A DNA stretch of 64,000 nucleotides from Aureobasidium sp. EXF-3400. Lineage: Eukaryota; Ascomycota; Dothideomycetes; Dothideales; Saccotheciaceae. The notes under the pieces were generated by a model that saw nothing but the letters and a program-made list of their open reading frames with translations, searched no databases and was not told where the DNA came from. A program made the position numbers and the translations under genes. This document shows positions 61,563-64,000 of the stretch, one piece after another; the stretch's first letter is position 1, and each line of letters opens with the position of its first letter. Location of the stretch: contig SWBL01000059.1 in the NCBI GenBank assembly GCA_024195585.1, positions 62,001-126,000 of the forward strand, read 5' to 3'.

Positions 61563-64000
61563 TCAACTACCCAAATCCACATCTTCATCACTCCACTTAG
61601 CATCCTCGTACAGATTCCTCCCACCACTCCCCTTGGGATCTAATTTTTGGAAAAAGTCCGGTGGGACCGTGGGAGTATATCTGCGTTCTCTTTCCCGATT
61701 CACGCCTCCAAAGCCGGCACCATAAGTTACCAGCATATCTGTTGATGTGGGCAGATGGAAAGGCAATAGCAAGGCGGGATCTACCAAGTTTCCTTCCGGC
61801 GAGTCGTCCTCATCTTTGCGCAACACTGGTGCAGCTGGAGGAGTGGGTTTGCCATCTTTTGTTGTGGGTGTTGCTGTGGGAGCGGGAACAGCTGGTGAGG
61901 CTTCTTCCAAGGCTTTGTTGTGAGCGAGTTGGCGTTTACTTTCCTCCACATGCTTGAGCGCTGCTTTTGGCAAAATCTTCTCGCCTACCTCAGCGCGGTA
62001 GTATTTCACTGCGTGTAGCAGTTGTTTTGTGGTCAAGGCTGGCAGTTGTTGTAATGTTGTATCCAGAGCTTCGTCGTCTTGACCCAGTGATGAGAAACAT
62101 TGTAGCCATTGGAGCAACTGTACTACTGGTGCCAAATGCTTGCGGGCAGCTTCGATAATGTTCTCGCCTGTGGCATTCAAGGATCCGTTCTCGAAGTGCT
62201 CAGGTGCTCTGTTGTTGGTTCGTGCCCAGTCTTCGAGTTGGGAGATGTTCATGCGGATTTGCATCGCTTTTGTGCGTGCGAGATAGCGCTTGTTGGACAT
62301 AATGCGGTTGAAAATCTCAGCACTTAGCCAATATAGCAGTTGCGACATGATTTGAGTGGCGATGACGGAATGAACATCGTAAAGGTCGAGGACAAATAAT
62401 GTGGAAGAAAGAAGGGAGGTGATGTTTCTAGGAGACACCTGGGCACGACGCTTCGGCGAAGGAGGACGAAAGCGTTTTTCCAGTGGCTCAGGCGCTTTCA
62501 CCTTTGGTTTTGACCGTAGGAATTTCCACTCGTTTTGGAAAGCAATATCCTCGAATCCTGGAATGGTCTCGTGATCTAGCATGGCTTCGTCCAAGACTTT
62601 GTCCATTCGCCTTTCGGCATCACGAATGATGAGCACGTAGATTTCGTGGATCAGCTCTGCCATCTTGGCTTGGAATGTTGAGGTGACTTCGGACAGTCCG
62701 GTATCCTTCTTCAAGTAATACAGTAAAAGGGTTGTGTTGGACATCCAGAACGCAAGCATAGTCATGTCCCATTGATGCTTTTCTACGACTGCGTAGATCT
62801 TGTCTTGAGCTGCGTTAAGCCACTCAGTCAACAACTCTTGGCTAGAGTGGTAATGTGCATATCGTGCTCCGAGGAATATAATGTTGGCGGGTATAGGTTT
62901 TTGAGATGGCGATCGTTGAGGAGTCATTTCGGTAACAACAATGTTGAGGATGCGATCCGAGTCGTTCTCCTGGAAAACAAACATTTGGTCGTTCAGGCAC
63001 CTGTCCCAGACGAATTCTTGCGGATCCTCAAACTCATCTGCAGATTCCGGTTGCTCGTCCAGACCAAGATTTCCTAGATCAACTTCGAGGTTCATAGCAC
63101 TTTCCATCATCATGCGTCGCTTCATCTCATTCTCGGCCATCTCTTCCTCAAAACGGTCTTGAGAAAAGCCAGCATTGTAAAAATCGTCCGTCACACCAGC
63201 ATTTCCGATTTGGTAGCCGCTGTCGTTGAGATACTCTGACATGTCGCTGTTCGGAGCAACAAAATCAAGCGCGGTCCTTCCGGTGGATGACTGAATCTCT
63301 GTTGAGGCGCCATGATCTAAGAGAATTTTGGCGATATCCTTGTGACGATTGGTCATGGCCCACATGAGAGCACTCCATTGATTCTTATCTTGCTTGTCGA
63401 CCTCTGCGCCAGCATCCAGTAGAGACATGACAACATCTTTGTGACCGAAGCAACTTGCGTAGACCAGTGGAGGAGTGCCCTCAGAGTCTACAGCATTCAC
63501 GTCGATGTATACGGCGGGGCTTCCTCTGACCAAACGCTTAATACGGCCATCATCACCATTGCTGGCAGCCATGAAGAGAAAGTCTTGTAGCATCTGTCTC
63601 TTTTCGGCGTCCGAGAGGTTCTTGTCGTTTACGAGGTTGTCTTCTGTACTTTCAATGTCGTTGTCGTCGTCGTTGCTGCGGACCTGGGTTGCCAACATGT
63701 GGGCCAGCCTGCTGTCTTGTTCAGCCAGGTCGTGTTCTGAGGGGTCGAAGTTGTCGGGTTCGTTTAGTGAGAGGTTGAAGTTGTTCGAATGTGCGATGGT
63801 AGGAGCGGTGAGAAATTGAGACTGGCCTGTCGAGGAAGGTGGTCAGGCAGGGGGATGGTGGTACAAAGTCAGGCAGCTACATACCTTGCCAGGCATCGTA
63901 GTACTCGGTCTCGACATTGCCATAAGAGAAAGTCTTGCGGTCGTCGAGTGAGCGTGGGAGGTCGGCAGGTAGCTCGCGCGGTTTTGGTTGGTCTTCAAAG
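61563..64000 (-). CDS. Ankyrin-repeat and DIL-domain protein (N terminus beyond the window)
   Basis: Visible exons: 63885 to the window end, and 61563-63826, joined by a 58 nt intron; 793 residues are visible and the start lies outside. The first part is polar and acidic. Three or more ankyrin repeats follow (GTPPLVYASCFGHKDVVMSL, NQWSALMWAMTNRHKDIAKI, STGRTALDFVAPNSD). Then comes a DIL (Dilute) domain of the myosin-V tail type, with FWMSNTTLLLYYLKKDTGL, an insert, and LYDVHSVIATQIMSQLLYWL. The C terminus is disordered and ends SDEDVDLGS. Fungal ankyrin-DIL proteins form a distinct family without the myosin motor; the DIL fold binds Rab-type or cargo partners, so a role in vesicle traffic is inferred. 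Confidence 0.9.

Noticed and set aside
1..64000. Transposon or RIP-mutated region, CRISPR array, biosynthetic gene cluster
   Set aside because: No long repeats, no terminal inverted repeats with a transposase frame, no AT-rich block, no spaced repeats, and no polyketide, peptide or terpene synthase gene.

Overview
The window is a gene-dense piece of nuclear DNA from a filamentous ascomycete. Evidence: 47-63 nt GT-AG introns with CTRAC-type branch points, fungus-specific families (TOK-type potassium channel, Nvj2-like SMP protein, ASH1-type SET protein, DIL plus ankyrin protein), and a mating-type (MAT) region linked to APC5, COX13 and APN2. That linkage and the protein style suggest a Dothideomycete, perhaps an Aureobasidium-like black yeast (inference only). 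I see about 34 genes, two cut by the window ends, no transposon, no CRISPR and no convincing tRNA. Exon coordinates were worked out by hand from splice signals and reading frame.

Left part (1-28,000), housekeeping genes on both strands: a truncated single-pass protein, a DUF202 membrane protein, a DEAD-box RNA helicase with a long leader, a two-pore-domain K+ channel, an MIT-like coiled-coil protein (Atg38/NRBF2-like architecture), a GRAM-VASt sterol-transfer protein, a DCAF11-like WD40 protein, Sec61 gamma, the complex I assembly factor CIA30 divergent from a Rim2-type mitochondrial nucleotide carrier, a SIMPL-domain protein, a secreted two-module Cys-rich protein, a pinin-domain protein and an MDR oxidoreductase.

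MAT region (28,378-39,030): APC5, COX13 and APN2 lead into a MAT locus holding both an HMG-box gene (MAT1-2-1, minus strand) and an alpha-box gene (MAT1-1-1, plus strand). Both look intact, the classic layout of a homothallic (self-fertile) fungus. Between them is a six-exon gene for a 315-residue protein that I cannot match to any named MAT product. It shares a 324 bp divergent upstream region with MAT1-2-1 and is the best candidate here for something undescribed.

Right part (39,401-64,000): an Nvj2/TEX2-like lipid-transfer protein, a tiny zinc-ribbon-like protein, sorting nexin SNX3, a small membrane peptide gene of uncertain structure, a large disordered protein, a small probably mitochondrial membrane protein, an F-box protein, the DHHC palmitoyltransferase ERF2, an ASH1-like histone methyltransferase, the Fe-S assembly protein ISD11, an acidic repeat protein whose coding-like frame continues past two in-frame TAG codons, and an ankyrin plus DIL protein running off the end.
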